Shown: piece after piece, positions 1 through 7,499 of the stretch
Layout: each line of letters opens with the position of its first letter
How positions within the stretch are numbered: the stretch's first letter is position 1
Assembly: GCA_017450435.1 (NCBI GenBank)
Contig: JAFSTO010000040.1
Coordinates: 1 to 64,000, forward strand
Source of the DNA: Paludibacteraceae bacterium
Lineage (GTDB): Bacteria; Bacteroidota; Bacteroidia; Bacteroidales; Paludibacteraceae
Length of the DNA: 64,000 bases
Direction: 5' to 3'
Translations under genes and position numbers: made by a program
Notes under the pieces: model-generated
Told to the model about the DNA's origin: nothing
What the model saw: only the letters and a program-made list of their open reading frames with translations
Database searches by the model: none

Positions 1-321
1 CATTTTATATTGCCTGACGGTTCCTTAGATCAGACAACCAATGTGCAACGGATGGGGGAGATGCTGAAAACAAAAGGATTTGTACCAAGTCGTAGAGAAC
101 AATATATAGCTGACTATGGTCTGAGAGTATATACACATGATTATTTTTCTCCCATAACCTCCACCCGTGTGATGCGCAAGACCCGAAACACATACAGCAT
201 TCACCATTTTGCGGGCAGTTGGACAAACAAGAAACATCATCGTTTATGTGATTCTTGGATAGTGCGGGAAACAATAAATGCATTGATACAAATAAAACGG
301 AAACTAAAGGGAATAGAGTAA
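1..321 (+). CDS. Glycosyltransferase, C-terminal part (GT32/OCH1-like), cut by window edge
   Basis: The frame is open from base 1 and ends at 321, so only about the last 106 residues are present. The tail around residues 66-77, with the short motif HHFAGSW followed by a Trp/Lys-rich stretch, is typical of the C-termini of GT32-like (DXD-containing, OCH1-related) sugar transferases of capsule and exopolysaccharide loci in Bacteroidetes. The catalytic DXD region would lie upstream of the window. It would transfer a nucleotide-activated sugar onto a growing surface polysaccharide in the cytoplasm. The next gene starts 1 base after its stop, so the two are co-transcribed. The family call rests on the tail motif only. 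Confidence 0.6.
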   Translation, partial: HFILPDGSLDQTTNVQRMGEMLKTKGFVPSRREQYIADYGLRVYTHDYFSPITSTRVMRKTRNTYSIHHFAGSWTNKKHHRLCDSWIVRETINALIQIKRKLKGIE

Positions 322-322
322 T

Positions 323-901
323 ATGAAAAAGGACATTTATGTTGTAGTAGGGCAGTACAACCTTAAATCTGAAGACTATTCGCCATTGATGAAAGAATTG
401 GTGGATAACTTATGTGAACTCGGCGAAGTGAATGTGTTTGACATTCCACGTGCAGACAGTAAAGACGAGGTAGAGAATGACGAACCTCTGTATGTTCATC
501 ACTACTTGTGCCCGAATAAGGATATTACCCAAGCTGATATGCGGACTGAAGAGATGGTTCGGGATATAGTACATCTTGGTGCTAAAGAATGTTTCATTGA
601 TTATGGGGTGGATGCTGTTTATCAACCTGTTTTCAAAGCAATTTGCATTGCTTTGAAAACATATGGTATAAAGACTTATACATTCAACAAAGGTGTACCA
701 TTCCGCTTCGCGCGTAATCTATGTTGGGGTATCCGATTTCATATAGACGAGAAGAAGAGATATGAGCATGAAGAGTATGAAATCTCTCAGGCAGAAGGAT
801 ATTCAGGACATGGTTCAGTGGATGGCTTCCGTTTATATAAAATCTACGAGAAGCAACACCAAGTGCGCAAGCATGTATTAGAACTTTTGAAACAAAATTG
901 A
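323..901 (+). CDS. Hypothetical protein of a polysaccharide locus
   Basis: A 192-residue soluble protein with no signal peptide and no membrane segment. I do not recognise the family. Residues 1-40 look like the start of an alpha/beta fold (KKDIYVVVGQYN), and a patch near residues 125-150 is rich in Arg, Phe and Trp. The C-terminal 30 residues are charged and probably helical. It begins 1 base after the preceding glycosyltransferase stop, which argues for translational coupling and a role in the same surface-glycan pathway, but nothing in the sequence gives a reaction. A terminator-like hairpin lies about 185 bases downstream. The roughly 260 bases between this gene and the next hold nothing else convincing. 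Confidence 0.65.
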   Translation: MKKDIYVVVGQYNLKSEDYSPLMKELVDNLCELGEVNVFDIPRADSKDEVENDEPLYVHHYLCPNKDITQADMRTEEMVRDIVHLGAKECFIDYGVDAVYQPVFKAICIALKTYGIKTYTFNKGVPFRFARNLCWGIRFHIDEKKRYEHEEYEISQAEGYSGHGSVDGFRLYKIYEKQHQVRKHVLELLKQN

Positions 902-1085
902 AGATGGTGCTTTTTCATGCATGAATCATCCCATGGCAGGTTTTGGCTTTTACATGACCATGCAACGAAATCGTGCCGAACGCAAACGCCTCCATAAAGA
1001 GCAACTTGCAGCAATTCATTAGAGATAGTGCGCACTTGCGCAACACAAGCGTTCATACGCCCATGAGCAAACGCTAAATTATTTT

Positions 1086-1118
1086 ACAGGACTCCGTGAG
1101 GCGTCCTGTTGTTTGTTT
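1086..1118 (+). terminator. Probable rho-independent terminator
   Basis: A 10-bp inverted repeat (ACAGGACTCC / GGCGTCCTGT, one mismatch) with a GTGA loop is followed by a T-rich tract. It fits as the end of the polysaccharide unit on the + strand. Confidence 0.5.
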
Positions 1119-1161
1119 GACATAGTGATAGACAAATAGAACGTAATTGATTCTAAACTGC

Positions 1162-2502
1162 CTAAAGATTGGCTATCGCATATAATGGGATGATATCTAT
1201 TCCATCGTTTTCTAATTGAGAAAAATTCTCCATAGAAGAACGGATTGCATGCACAAGGTGCTTTTTCTGCATGAATAACCGGAGACTTTTCATCTTGCCG
1301 CTTGTGCCCGATTTGATTTCCAAAGGCAAAACGGTCATGTTTCGTGAGAGAATATAATCGACTTCGGCAGTGGCACCATTAGCGAGGTTCTCCCAATAAT
1401 ATAATTCTGCTTTTCGTTTAGGCGAAGCATATTTTATCAGTTCAAGCCCTGCCACCATTTCGGCAATAGTTCCTTTGTTGACCAGATCTGAGGCTGTTGC
1501 TGTAAGTATTTCCTGCGTAACTTGATGTGCACCTTGGGTATCCATATTAAGCAGGCATAGCAGAAGCCCACTATCCAACAAAAGGTATTTGGTAAATTTC
1601 TCGTTTACCTCAGCTCCTAATGGGAGGCCATTGGCGGCTGTGTGTTTGACAGGAATAAGAATACCCGCATCACTTAGAAAGCCCAACGCTTTTTTTACAT
1701 CAGCAGTACTATATACACCTTCTACATGGCTATAAACAAATTTCTTACCGCTCTGCCGTACAGCACTTTGTAGAACCGCCTTCAATAGATCCGGAGATAT
1801 TCGCTTGGCATACTTCTTAAAGTCCTCGTAATAACTATCTGCGATATCCTCTATTTCGTCTTGGCAAGCGAGATAATCATTATGCTCTATCCATGCCACG
1901 ACACTTGCCGGCATTCCTCCGGTCATTAAGAATGTGCGAAAACTATTTGAGAGTTGTTCGTGAAGAATAGGTAATAATGGTGTTTGTGGAGTAGCTTTAC
2001 GCTTGCCGTCCAGCCACATAGAATGACCTGTAGCGATAAGAAACTCATCAAAAGACAATGGGTACATGAATAGGGACTTTATTCGTCCGACACCATACGT
2101 TTGTGAATCTTCCTTGAGTGCTAATTCTAAAAGCGAACCTGCGGCTATGACATGCAGTTCAGGAAAATCTTCTTTGAAGAACCATAAACTATGGATAGCC
2201 TCCGGGCAGGCTTGAATCTCGTCTAAGAATAGCAAAGTTTGCCCCGGAACAATAGGCTGATTGTATAAGTTACCTATTCCTGCAGCAATGTCATGGACAG
2301 ACAGATTGGAAGTGAAAAGAGTCTTCAAAGAAGAGTTTTTCTCAAAATTGGCTTCGATATAGTAGTCGAACTGCTCACCCAAATGACGGATGGCTGTTGA
2401 TTTGCCTATTTGACGCGCTCCCCGAAGTAAAAGAGGCTTGCGTTGAGACTTGTTTTTCCACTCCAATAAAAAGGCGTCAATCGTCCGTTCTATGTACTTC
2501 AT
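1162..2502 (-). CDS. AAA ATPase with C-terminal DUF4143
   Basis: A 446-residue protein of the AAA_14/DUF4143 family, widespread and highly duplicated in Bacteroidetes. The N-terminal ATPase has a Walker A near residue 27 (RGARQIGKST) and a Walker B near residue 91 (LLFLDEIQ), followed by a sensor-like segment (VIAAGSLLE). The C-terminal DUF4143 half (about residues 210-446) has the PD-(D/E)XK-like signature: AEVDYIL, then LPLEIKSG, in which Glu and Lys stand as in restriction-type nucleases. The biological role of the family is not established. It is full length. It has its own promoter on the - strand, overlapped upstream by a 33-bp tandem repeat. A beheaded paralogue lies about 400 bases upstream. 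It looks like accessory DNA rather than part of the glycan locus. Confidence 0.88.
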   Translation of the reverse strand: MKYIERTIDAFLLEWKNKSQRKPLLLRGARQIGKSTAIRHLGEQFDYYIEANFEKNSSLKTLFTSNLSVHDIAAGIGNLYNQPIVPGQTLLFLDEIQACPEAIHSLWFFKEDFPELHVIAAGSLLELALKEDSQTYGVGRIKSLFMYPLSFDEFLIATGHSMWLDGKRKATPQTPLLPILHEQLSNSFRTFLMTGGMPASVVAWIEHNDYLACQDEIEDIADSYYEDFKKYAKRISPDLLKAVLQSAVRQSGKKFVYSHVEGVYSTADVKKALGFLSDAGILIPVKHTAANGLPLGAEVNEKFTKYLLLDSGLLLCLLNMDTQGAHQVTQEILTATASDLVNKGTIAEMVAGLELIKYASPKRKAELYYWENLANGATAEVDYILSRNMTVLPLEIKSGTSGKMKSLRLFMQKKHLVHAIRSSMENFSQLENDGIDIIPLYAIANL

Positions 2503-2529
2503 GCGTTCCTATGTTTTGAACATCCGGTG

Positions 2530-2561
2530 CAAAGGTACAAAAAATAAATGAATTATGCAAG
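2530..2561 (-). promoter_or_regulatory. Bacteroidetes-type promoter for the AAA/DUF4143 gene
   Basis: Read on the - strand: CTTG at 2561-2558, 20 bases, then TACCTTTG at 2537-2530, about 28 bases before the ATG of the ATPase gene. This matches the phylum consensus TTTG-N19/20-TAnnTTTG. Confidence 0.65.
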
Positions 2562-2577
2562 AAATTTGCAAAAATAA

Positions 2578-2685
2578 AGACGAATAAATAGCATGATTTT
2601 AAAAAAATCAAGAGGAATAAATAGCATGATTTTGAAAAAATCAAGAGGAATAATAATTTCCGAATCTAAAAAATCAAGAGGAATA
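2578..2685. repeat. 33-bp tandem repeat, about 3.3 copies
   Basis: Three consecutive 33-base units (2578-2610, 2611-2643, 2644-2676) plus 9 bases of a fourth. Each begins AGA(G/C)GAATAA and ends in AAAAAATCA. Units 1 and 2 differ at about two positions; unit 3 has diverged in the middle. Units 1 and 2 contain the small palindrome TGATTTTnnnAAAATCA. There are no spacers, so this is not a CRISPR array. Confidence 0.85.
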
Positions 2686-2743
2686 GGTGTTGAGACTTGT
2701 CAGTCACTATTAATAAACAGAATATAATAAACATCGCTAACAT

Positions 2744-2872
2744 ATGAATAAACTCTTATCCATCGTCATTCCGGTCTATAAGGTTGAGGAATTTATCGAT
2801 AAGTGTATCTCATCCTTGATCCTGCCGGACGAAAAGCAACCCTCGCGAGGAGGTTGTAAAAACGTTCTTTGA
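2744..2872 (+). pseudogene. N-terminal fragment of a family 2 glycosyltransferase
   Basis: The ATG at 2744 opens a perfect GT2 start: residues 1-32 include LLSIVIPVYKVEEFIDKC, the first beta-strand and nucleotide-binding loop of GT-A glycosyltransferases. After the DEKQ at about residue 32 the frame runs into unrelated residues and stops at 2872, leaving 42 codons. The rest of the enzyme (DXD motif, acceptor domain) is absent; what follows instead is the 3' end of a DUF4143 gene on the other strand. This is a gene cut by a rearrangement at the polysaccharide locus. Confidence 0.7.
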
Positions 2873-2885
2873 CATAGTGGATACT

Positions 2886-3455
2886 TTATAACCATTCTTT
2901 CGCGTTGACAATATGAATGGTATGCCCTGAATGGATTGCGGTTCGAGAGGCTGATAGGGTGACGAGGGTTAATTGCTCGCAACTGAATTGAGTTGCGCCA
3001 TTAACCAAAGCCTGTAACTCGCGGTGTTCGGTTTTACCTTCCTGTAACTCAGCACACACTTGGATAAGTTCTATCACTTTCCGAGCTTTGCAAAGTATGA
3101 AGTCTATCTCATAATTCTCTCTAAAGAAATATATTTGATAGCCTTCTTGATAACTGCGGCGCAGTAACTCCAGATAAACAATATTCTCCAGTTTCCAACC
3201 CGTATCATCTCCCGACAGATTGTTCATTGCCGTAGCAAAACCAACGTCAACGAGGTATAGTTTGCTGCTTCTAAGACGAACACGGCTCTTATAGGAGAAT
3301 TTCTGCAAAGGTATAAACAGGTACGCCTGCGTTATATAGCCGATATAGGTGCGTATCGTTTGATCGCTTGCACCGAACTGCTTTGCCAATTGTGCATAGT
3401 TACACTCGCGGCAAAAATTGGACACAAGGTGTGCTGCCAAGTCACGCATTAACAT
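2886..3455 (-). pseudogene. DUF4143 C-terminal half, beheaded AAA/DUF4143 ATPase
   Basis: The 189 residues correspond only to the C-terminal half of the AAA/DUF4143 family: a winged-helix-like part (about residues 1-60, AKQFGASDQTIRTYIGYI), then DUF4143 with LYLVDVGFA and the nuclease-like YEIDFIL. The ATPase domain with Walker A and B, present in the full-length relative at 1162-2502, is missing and cannot be found upstream in any frame. The internal ATG used as start is therefore probably not a natural one. The 3' end abuts the GT2 fragment and shares a 12-base sequence (TTTGACATAGTG) with the 3' flank of the other DUF4143 gene. Confidence 0.75.
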
Positions 3456-3610
3456 AGGAAAACGAACGATAATATGGCTATTTTCGTCAAAAATAACGAA
3501 ATTAAGCCTAAGAATAAATCAAAAGACTAAATATGTGTGAAAAGAAAAATAGCCCTTTAATCCTAACCCCGTTTTGACACCTCTGCTTGCCCGTAGGAGA
3601 CATGTTTAAT

Positions 3611-3660
3611 CAAAAAAAACGTTGAATCCTTTCGTATTCGACGTTTTTTTTGTAACTTTG
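3611..3660 (+). promoter_or_regulatory. Promoter with embedded inverted repeat, upstream of aminotransferase
   Basis: TTCG at 3631-3634, 18 bases, then TAACTTTG at 3653-3660. A 17-bp inverted repeat (3611-3627 with 3636-3652, one G-T wobble) overlaps the promoter from the -33 region to the edge of the -7 box. The same arrangement, with nearly the same bases, lies in front of ffh (32302-32331). It could be an operator or a bidirectional terminator. Confidence 0.6.
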
Positions 3661-3696
3661 TGCTCACCATTTTATTAATACTTTATTTTAATAAGT

Positions 3697-4905
3697 ATGA
3701 AAGCATCTGATAGAATATTAAATCTTCAGTCGTCACAATCGCTCCAGATGGCACAACGTGCGGCGGAACTGAAAGCCGCAGGGGCGGATGTCATCTCGCT
3801 CTCGTTAGGCGAACCTGATTTCTTCACCCCTGCCCACATCAAGGATGCGGCAAAGAAGGCTATTGACGATAACTTTTCGTTCTATGCCCCTGTCCCGGGA
3901 TATCTATCTTTACGTGAAGCTATTAGTGCAAAGTTGTCGAGCGAAAACGGACTTGACTATACTCCTAATCAAATTATTGTATCTACGGGTGGCAAGCAGG
4001 CTATATGTAACGCTATTCTCGCTACGGTTAACAAGGGTGATGAGGTTATTATTCCTACTCCGGCATGGGTAAGTTATACTGAGATGGTAAAACTTGCAGA
4101 AGGTGTGCCGGTTATCGTCAGAACATCATACGCTGCTGGTTTCAAGCTGACTGCAGAGCAGCTTGAAAAGGCGATAACCGCAAGGACGCGCATGCTGATA
4201 CTCTGTTCGCCTTCAAACCCGTCGGGAGCAGTGTACTCCGAGCCGGAGATACGTGCGTTGGCAGAGGTGATTAACCGACATCCTGAGGTGCTGGTTCTGT
4301 CAGATGAGATTTACGAACATATCAACTATGTAGGCGGACATTTCTCAATGGCACAGGTGGAAGAGGTGAGACCGCAAGTGATTATTGCTAATGGTGTTTC
4401 CAAAGCGTATGCAATGACTGGCTGGCGTATTGGTTGGCTGGCGGCTGAGCAGTGGGTGGTTGATGCTTGTAAGAAACTGCAAGGGCAATATACCACGTGC
4501 GCAAGTACCATAGCTCAGAAAGCTGCTGAGGCTGCTTATACCGGCAGTCAGGAATGTGTGGCACAGATGCGAGAGGCCTTTCAAAGAAGACGTGACATTG
4601 TCCTCAATCTGGCAAAAGAGATTTCCGGGTTTGAAGTCAGTGCGCCGGACGGAGCGTTTTACTTATTTCCAAAAGTGGACAGCCTGTTTGGTACACACTA
4701 CACCGATTCACAAGGCGTGTGTGTGACAATTACTGACAGCTCTGCTCTGGCTGACTATCTACTTGAGGATGCTCATGTGGCTGCGGTTGCAGGAACGGCT
4801 TTTCTTATGCCGGAATGTATTCGATTCTCGTATGCAACGTCTGAAGACAAGCTTCGTCAGGCGTTCGCAAGAATCAAAGACGCTATCGAAAAACTCGAAA
4901 GATAG
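3697..4905 (+). CDS. aspC: Pyridoxal phosphate-dependent class I aminotransferase (aspartate aminotransferase-like)
   Basis: A 402-residue fold-type I aminotransferase that moves amino groups between aspartate or similar amino acids and 2-oxoglutarate in the cytoplasm. Seen: the N-terminal substrate loop (SLGEPDF, about residues 36-43), the cofactor-binding STGGKQA (about 107-113), SPSNPSGAVY (about 172-181) with the Asn that contacts the PLP ring, LSDEIYEHI (about 206) with the Asp that binds the pyridine nitrogen, and GVSKAYAMTGWRIGW with the Schiff-base Lys at 236. The length is normal for the I-gamma AspC/PatA-like group; exact substrate range cannot be read. It heads a + strand run (engB, BtuF-like, Usp-like) with gaps of about 26-33 bases and has a strong promoter with an inverted repeat. 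Confidence 0.88.
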   Translation: MKASDRILNLQSSQSLQMAQRAAELKAAGADVISLSLGEPDFFTPAHIKDAAKKAIDDNFSFYAPVPGYLSLREAISAKLSSENGLDYTPNQIIVSTGGKQAICNAILATVNKGDEVIIPTPAWVSYTEMVKLAEGVPVIVRTSYAAGFKLTAEQLEKAITARTRMLILCSPSNPSGAVYSEPEIRALAEVINRHPEVLVLSDEIYEHINYVGGHFSMAQVEEVRPQVIIANGVSKAYAMTGWRIGWLAAEQWVVDACKKLQGQYTTCASTIAQKAAEAAYTGSQECVAQMREAFQRRRDIVLNLAKEISGFEVSAPDGAFYLFPKVDSLFGTHYTDSQGVCVTITDSSALADYLLEDAHVAAVAGTAFLMPECIRFSYATSEDKLRQAFARIKDAIEKLER

Positions 4906-4931
4906 GGTTTAATATTTAGTTATCTGATGGT

Positions 4932-5558
4932 ATGATTATTAATGCTCAGTATGTCAGTTCTGTGGCCGATGTAAGCAAGTGTCCTGATCACAAGATGCAG
5001 GAGTTTGCCTTTATCGGCAGAAGTAATGTCGGCAAGTCGTCGCTTATCAATGCTCTTACCGGACGGGTAGGGTTAGCCAAGACATCACAGAAACCCGGTA
5101 AGACGGTCACCATAAACAGTTTTGCGGTCGAGTCGCGTATCGCAACAAAAGTTGGAAAGAAAACTATACAATGGAGTCTTATTGACTTGCCCGGATATGG
5201 TTTTGCGCAGATGGGGGCAACTCAGAGGGAGAAACTGAGGGTGATGATTGAGAAGTATTGTTTGATGCGGCAACAGTTGAACTGCTTGTTTGTGCTGGTG
5301 GATATTCGGCATAAACCGCAGACGATCGACCTGCAGTTCCTTGAGTGGTTAGGGGTAAACGGAATACCATTTGCTATCGTCTTTACAAAAGCAGACAAGG
5401 TTGGCAACGATCGTGGACGATGGAATGTTGAGGATTACAAGAAAGTGCTGTGTGAAACATGGGAAGAGTTGCCGCCGGTTTTTATCACTTCTTCGGAGTC
5501 AGGGAAGGGTACTGCCGAACTGCTGGAATATATTGAAAAACTTGCGATGATTGAGTAG
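4932..5558 (+). CDS. engB: Ribosome biogenesis GTPase EngB (YsxC/YihA)
   Basis: A 208-residue TRAFAC-class GTPase needed for assembly of the large ribosomal subunit. All G motifs are visible: G1 GRSNVGKSS (about residues 29-37), G3 DLPGYGFA (about 80), G4 TKADK (about 150) and a G5-like SSESGKG near the C-terminus. Length is typical. It begins 26 bases after the aminotransferase stop, so is probably co-transcribed from that promoter. Nothing is odd about it. Confidence 0.95.
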   Translation: MIINAQYVSSVADVSKCPDHKMQEFAFIGRSNVGKSSLINALTGRVGLAKTSQKPGKTVTINSFAVESRIATKVGKKTIQWSLIDLPGYGFAQMGATQREKLRVMIEKYCLMRQQLNCLFVLVDIRHKPQTIDLQFLEWLGVNGIPFAIVFTKADKVGNDRGRWNVEDYKKVLCETWEELPPVFITSSESGKGTAELLEYIEKLAMIE

Positions 5559-5584
5559 TTTAACGATAATTGAATAACTTGTTT

Positions 5585-6649
5585 ATGTGTCAAACACGTG
5601 TATTGTATTATCCGTTGTTAATTGCGCTAAGTTTTATGGCAGTTTTCTCAGTGTCATGCTCCAAGTCGCCGGATAGTCGCTCTGCGGCGCATGACAAGGC
5701 TTCGGGGTTTGTCATTACCCATCGCAATGACTCATCGTTGATTACTATCTATGATGATGGTTCAGAACAGGCTGTCACTTTGGCCGTGTCAGATAAGCAC
5801 CCTTTTACACATATTGTTACCACCTCTGTCACTCACGTGGGATTCTTGCAAGCAATAGGAGCTGATAATCAAATAGCGGGTGTTTGTGATGCCGACTACC
5901 TATACACTCCTGTCCGTGGTGCAGCGGATGTGGGGTCTTCTCTTACTATTGATACTGAGCGTATTTTGCATGTAGGTGCAGACCTTGTATTACTCACCTA
6001 CAGTGGTGACTCGCGCAGCGATAATCGTTTAGAGTCGTTTGGTATTCCCACTCTGATGATAAATGAGTGGCGCGAGCAGAATCCCCTGGCACGTGCCGAG
6101 TGGGTGCGAGTGTTTGGCGCTTTGACGGGCAGAAACAGAGAAGCAGACTCGGTGTATCATGAGGTGGTTGAGCGGTATAATAACCTGCGTGATTTGGTGC
6201 GTGCACAGGAGGAACTTTATGACAACAGAAAGTTGAAGATAATGTCAGGAGCTGTCTGGCAAGGGACATGGTATGTGCCGGATGGTAACACCTATATGGC
6301 GCAGCTGTTTCGTGATGCCGGAGCGGAATATAAGTTCACAGATGGGAGAGGTTCGGCGTCGCTTCCTTTATCTTTCGAACAGGCTCTGCTGGACTTCCAA
6401 GACGCTGATGTGTGGGTCGGGGCGCCTGTTGCTTCAATGGATGAATTGAAGCAGAGAGACGAGAAAAATACATGGTTTAAAGCTTACAAAGAGGGGAGGG
6501 TGTATAATTTTCATCGTCGCACAAAAGGTGCAGCCAACGACTTTTGGCAGTTGGGGGTTGTGCATCCTGAGCTAATATTATCAGACTTGATAGATATTGT
6601 GCATATCAATAATGACTCGCTTTTGTTCTTTGCGTCGAAGTTACAGTAA
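5585..6649 (+). CDS. ABC-transporter substrate-binding lipoprotein, BtuF/FepB-like
   Basis: A periplasmic-binding protein of the helical-backbone class (BtuF/FhuD/FepB) that would hand a metal chelate, corrinoid or siderophore to an inner-membrane ABC permease. I chose the ATG at 5585 over the in-frame TTG at 5570. The first about 25 residues are a signal peptide ending in the lipobox FSVSC, so it is a lipoprotein. The middle has THVGFLQAIGA...IAGV and ILHVGADLVLL, the two strands of the N-terminal lobe, then a long helix and a C-terminal lobe (DVWVGAPVASMDEL). No permease or ATPase gene adjoins it and no cobalamin riboswitch precedes it, so its ligand is open. It sits between engB and a Usp-like gene in a probable operon. 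Confidence 0.8.
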   Translation: MCQTRVLYYPLLIALSFMAVFSVSCSKSPDSRSAAHDKASGFVITHRNDSSLITIYDDGSEQAVTLAVSDKHPFTHIVTTSVTHVGFLQAIGADNQIAGVCDADYLYTPVRGAADVGSSLTIDTERILHVGADLVLLTYSGDSRSDNRLESFGIPTLMINEWREQNPLARAEWVRVFGALTGRNREADSVYHEVVERYNNLRDLVRAQEELYDNRKLKIMSGAVWQGTWYVPDGNTYMAQLFRDAGAEYKFTDGRGSASLPLSFEQALLDFQDADVWVGAPVASMDELKQRDEKNTWFKAYKEGRVYNFHRRTKGAANDFWQLGVVHPELILSDLIDIVHINNDSLLFFASKLQ

Positions 6650-6682
6650 CTGATTGTTATTTGCTCAAAATCACTTGCGTTT

Positions 6683-7417
6683 ATGGTATTTCTTTATATA
6701 TCTGATGTTGCTAATCCCAATGCCGAATTTTGGACTCGGCGTCTGACTAATGAGCTTGGCAAGACTTTCGAAAAATCGGAAGCAGATGACATAATAGAAC
6801 TTCGTGACCCTGATGTTTTTTCCGAGTGGCTACAGCAGCGTGACGTGGACCTTGTGTTTATTAGTTGTGAAAACGAGAAGCGTATCATTCAGCGTTTTCT
6901 TAACGCTTGTCGCTCACTGCGTATTCCGTACCTGTTCTGTACTGACACGATGGCTAAGTTATCCGTGCTCGCAAAGTATGAGCCTGCATTGCATGAGGTT
7001 CTGGCTCCGGTTACGCGACTTGAGGAAGAGGTGTATAAGGCCGAAATACTCAGTGTTTTACGTCGTTACACCTTGTGTAAAATAACACTTTTGGAGGCGA
7101 ATGACTACGGCTCTCGTGCTGTGCGTAACACCGAGCGTATTCTGAAGTTTATTGAAGACAATGCCAAGAACGACAACGAGAATACCTCCCCGGCTGTGCG
7201 TAAAATAAAAGCGGTAAAGAGCAGCGATGCTCTCTACCGCGAGATAAGTGACCGTCAGCGTGAGTTGGTACCGGATATGGTAGTCATGACTGCATCACGC
7301 GAATACGGTTTAGACGATCTCTTGTTCGGTCCTGCTGAGCGTCATGTTATTTGCAAGTCGCAAGTACCGGTATTGTTGCTTAATCCACGCGACGATTTAT
7401 TCTCACTATGTGATTAG
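6683..7417 (+). CDS. Universal-stress-protein-like protein
   Basis: A 244-residue soluble protein. The last about 60 residues resemble the end of the UspA fold: VVMTASREYGLDDLLFGPAERHV then SQVPVLLLNPRDD, the position of the nucleotide-binding G-x-x-G...(S/T)-x-x-x-x-hydrophobic-P-V-h-h-h element. The N-terminal two-thirds is an alpha/beta sensor-like region (LVFISCENEKRIIQRFL, IPYLFCTDTM). Related Bacteroidetes proteins are annotated only as hypothetical or Usp-like. It is the last gene of the + strand run and is followed at once by a dispersed hairpin repeat, then dnaE on the opposite strand. Confidence 0.6.
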   Translation: MVFLYISDVANPNAEFWTRRLTNELGKTFEKSEADDIIELRDPDVFSEWLQQRDVDLVFISCENEKRIIQRFLNACRSLRIPYLFCTDTMAKLSVLAKYEPALHEVLAPVTRLEEEVYKAEILSVLRRYTLCKITLLEANDYGSRAVRNTERILKFIEDNAKNDNENTSPAVRKIKAVKSSDALYREISDRQRELVPDMVVMTASREYGLDDLLFGPAERHVICKSQVPVLLLNPRDDLFSLCD

Positions 7418-7441
7418 TCTGATACTCCACTTCACTTTGTT

Positions 7442-7483
7442 CGTGGGAAAACACCGTCTCTACACTTTGGCGAAACAAGGTCG
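7442..7483 (+). repeat. Dispersed hairpin repeat family, copy A (half-element)
   Basis: ACACCGTCTCTAC followed by TTGGCGAAACAAGG, matching the right half of the element best seen at 33819-33871. The left GAGACGGT arm is largely lost. It lies in the short gap between convergent genes. Confidence 0.65.
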
Positions 7484-7499
7484 GTTCTTGGTCACTTGG

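Noticed and set aside
921-1022. Small + strand ORF of 33 codons after the first hypothetical gene
   Set aside because: No recognisable family, no promoter and no conserved-looking start context; could be a decayed gene end, not supportable as a gene.
2578-2685. Possible CRISPR array
   Set aside because: The units are directly abutting without spacers and no cas gene is present.
5585-6649. BtuF-like lipoprotein as part of the B12 system
   Set aside because: There is no riboswitch, no btuC/btuD neighbour and it is 28 kb from the B12 operon in a housekeeping run; the ligand could equally be an iron chelate.
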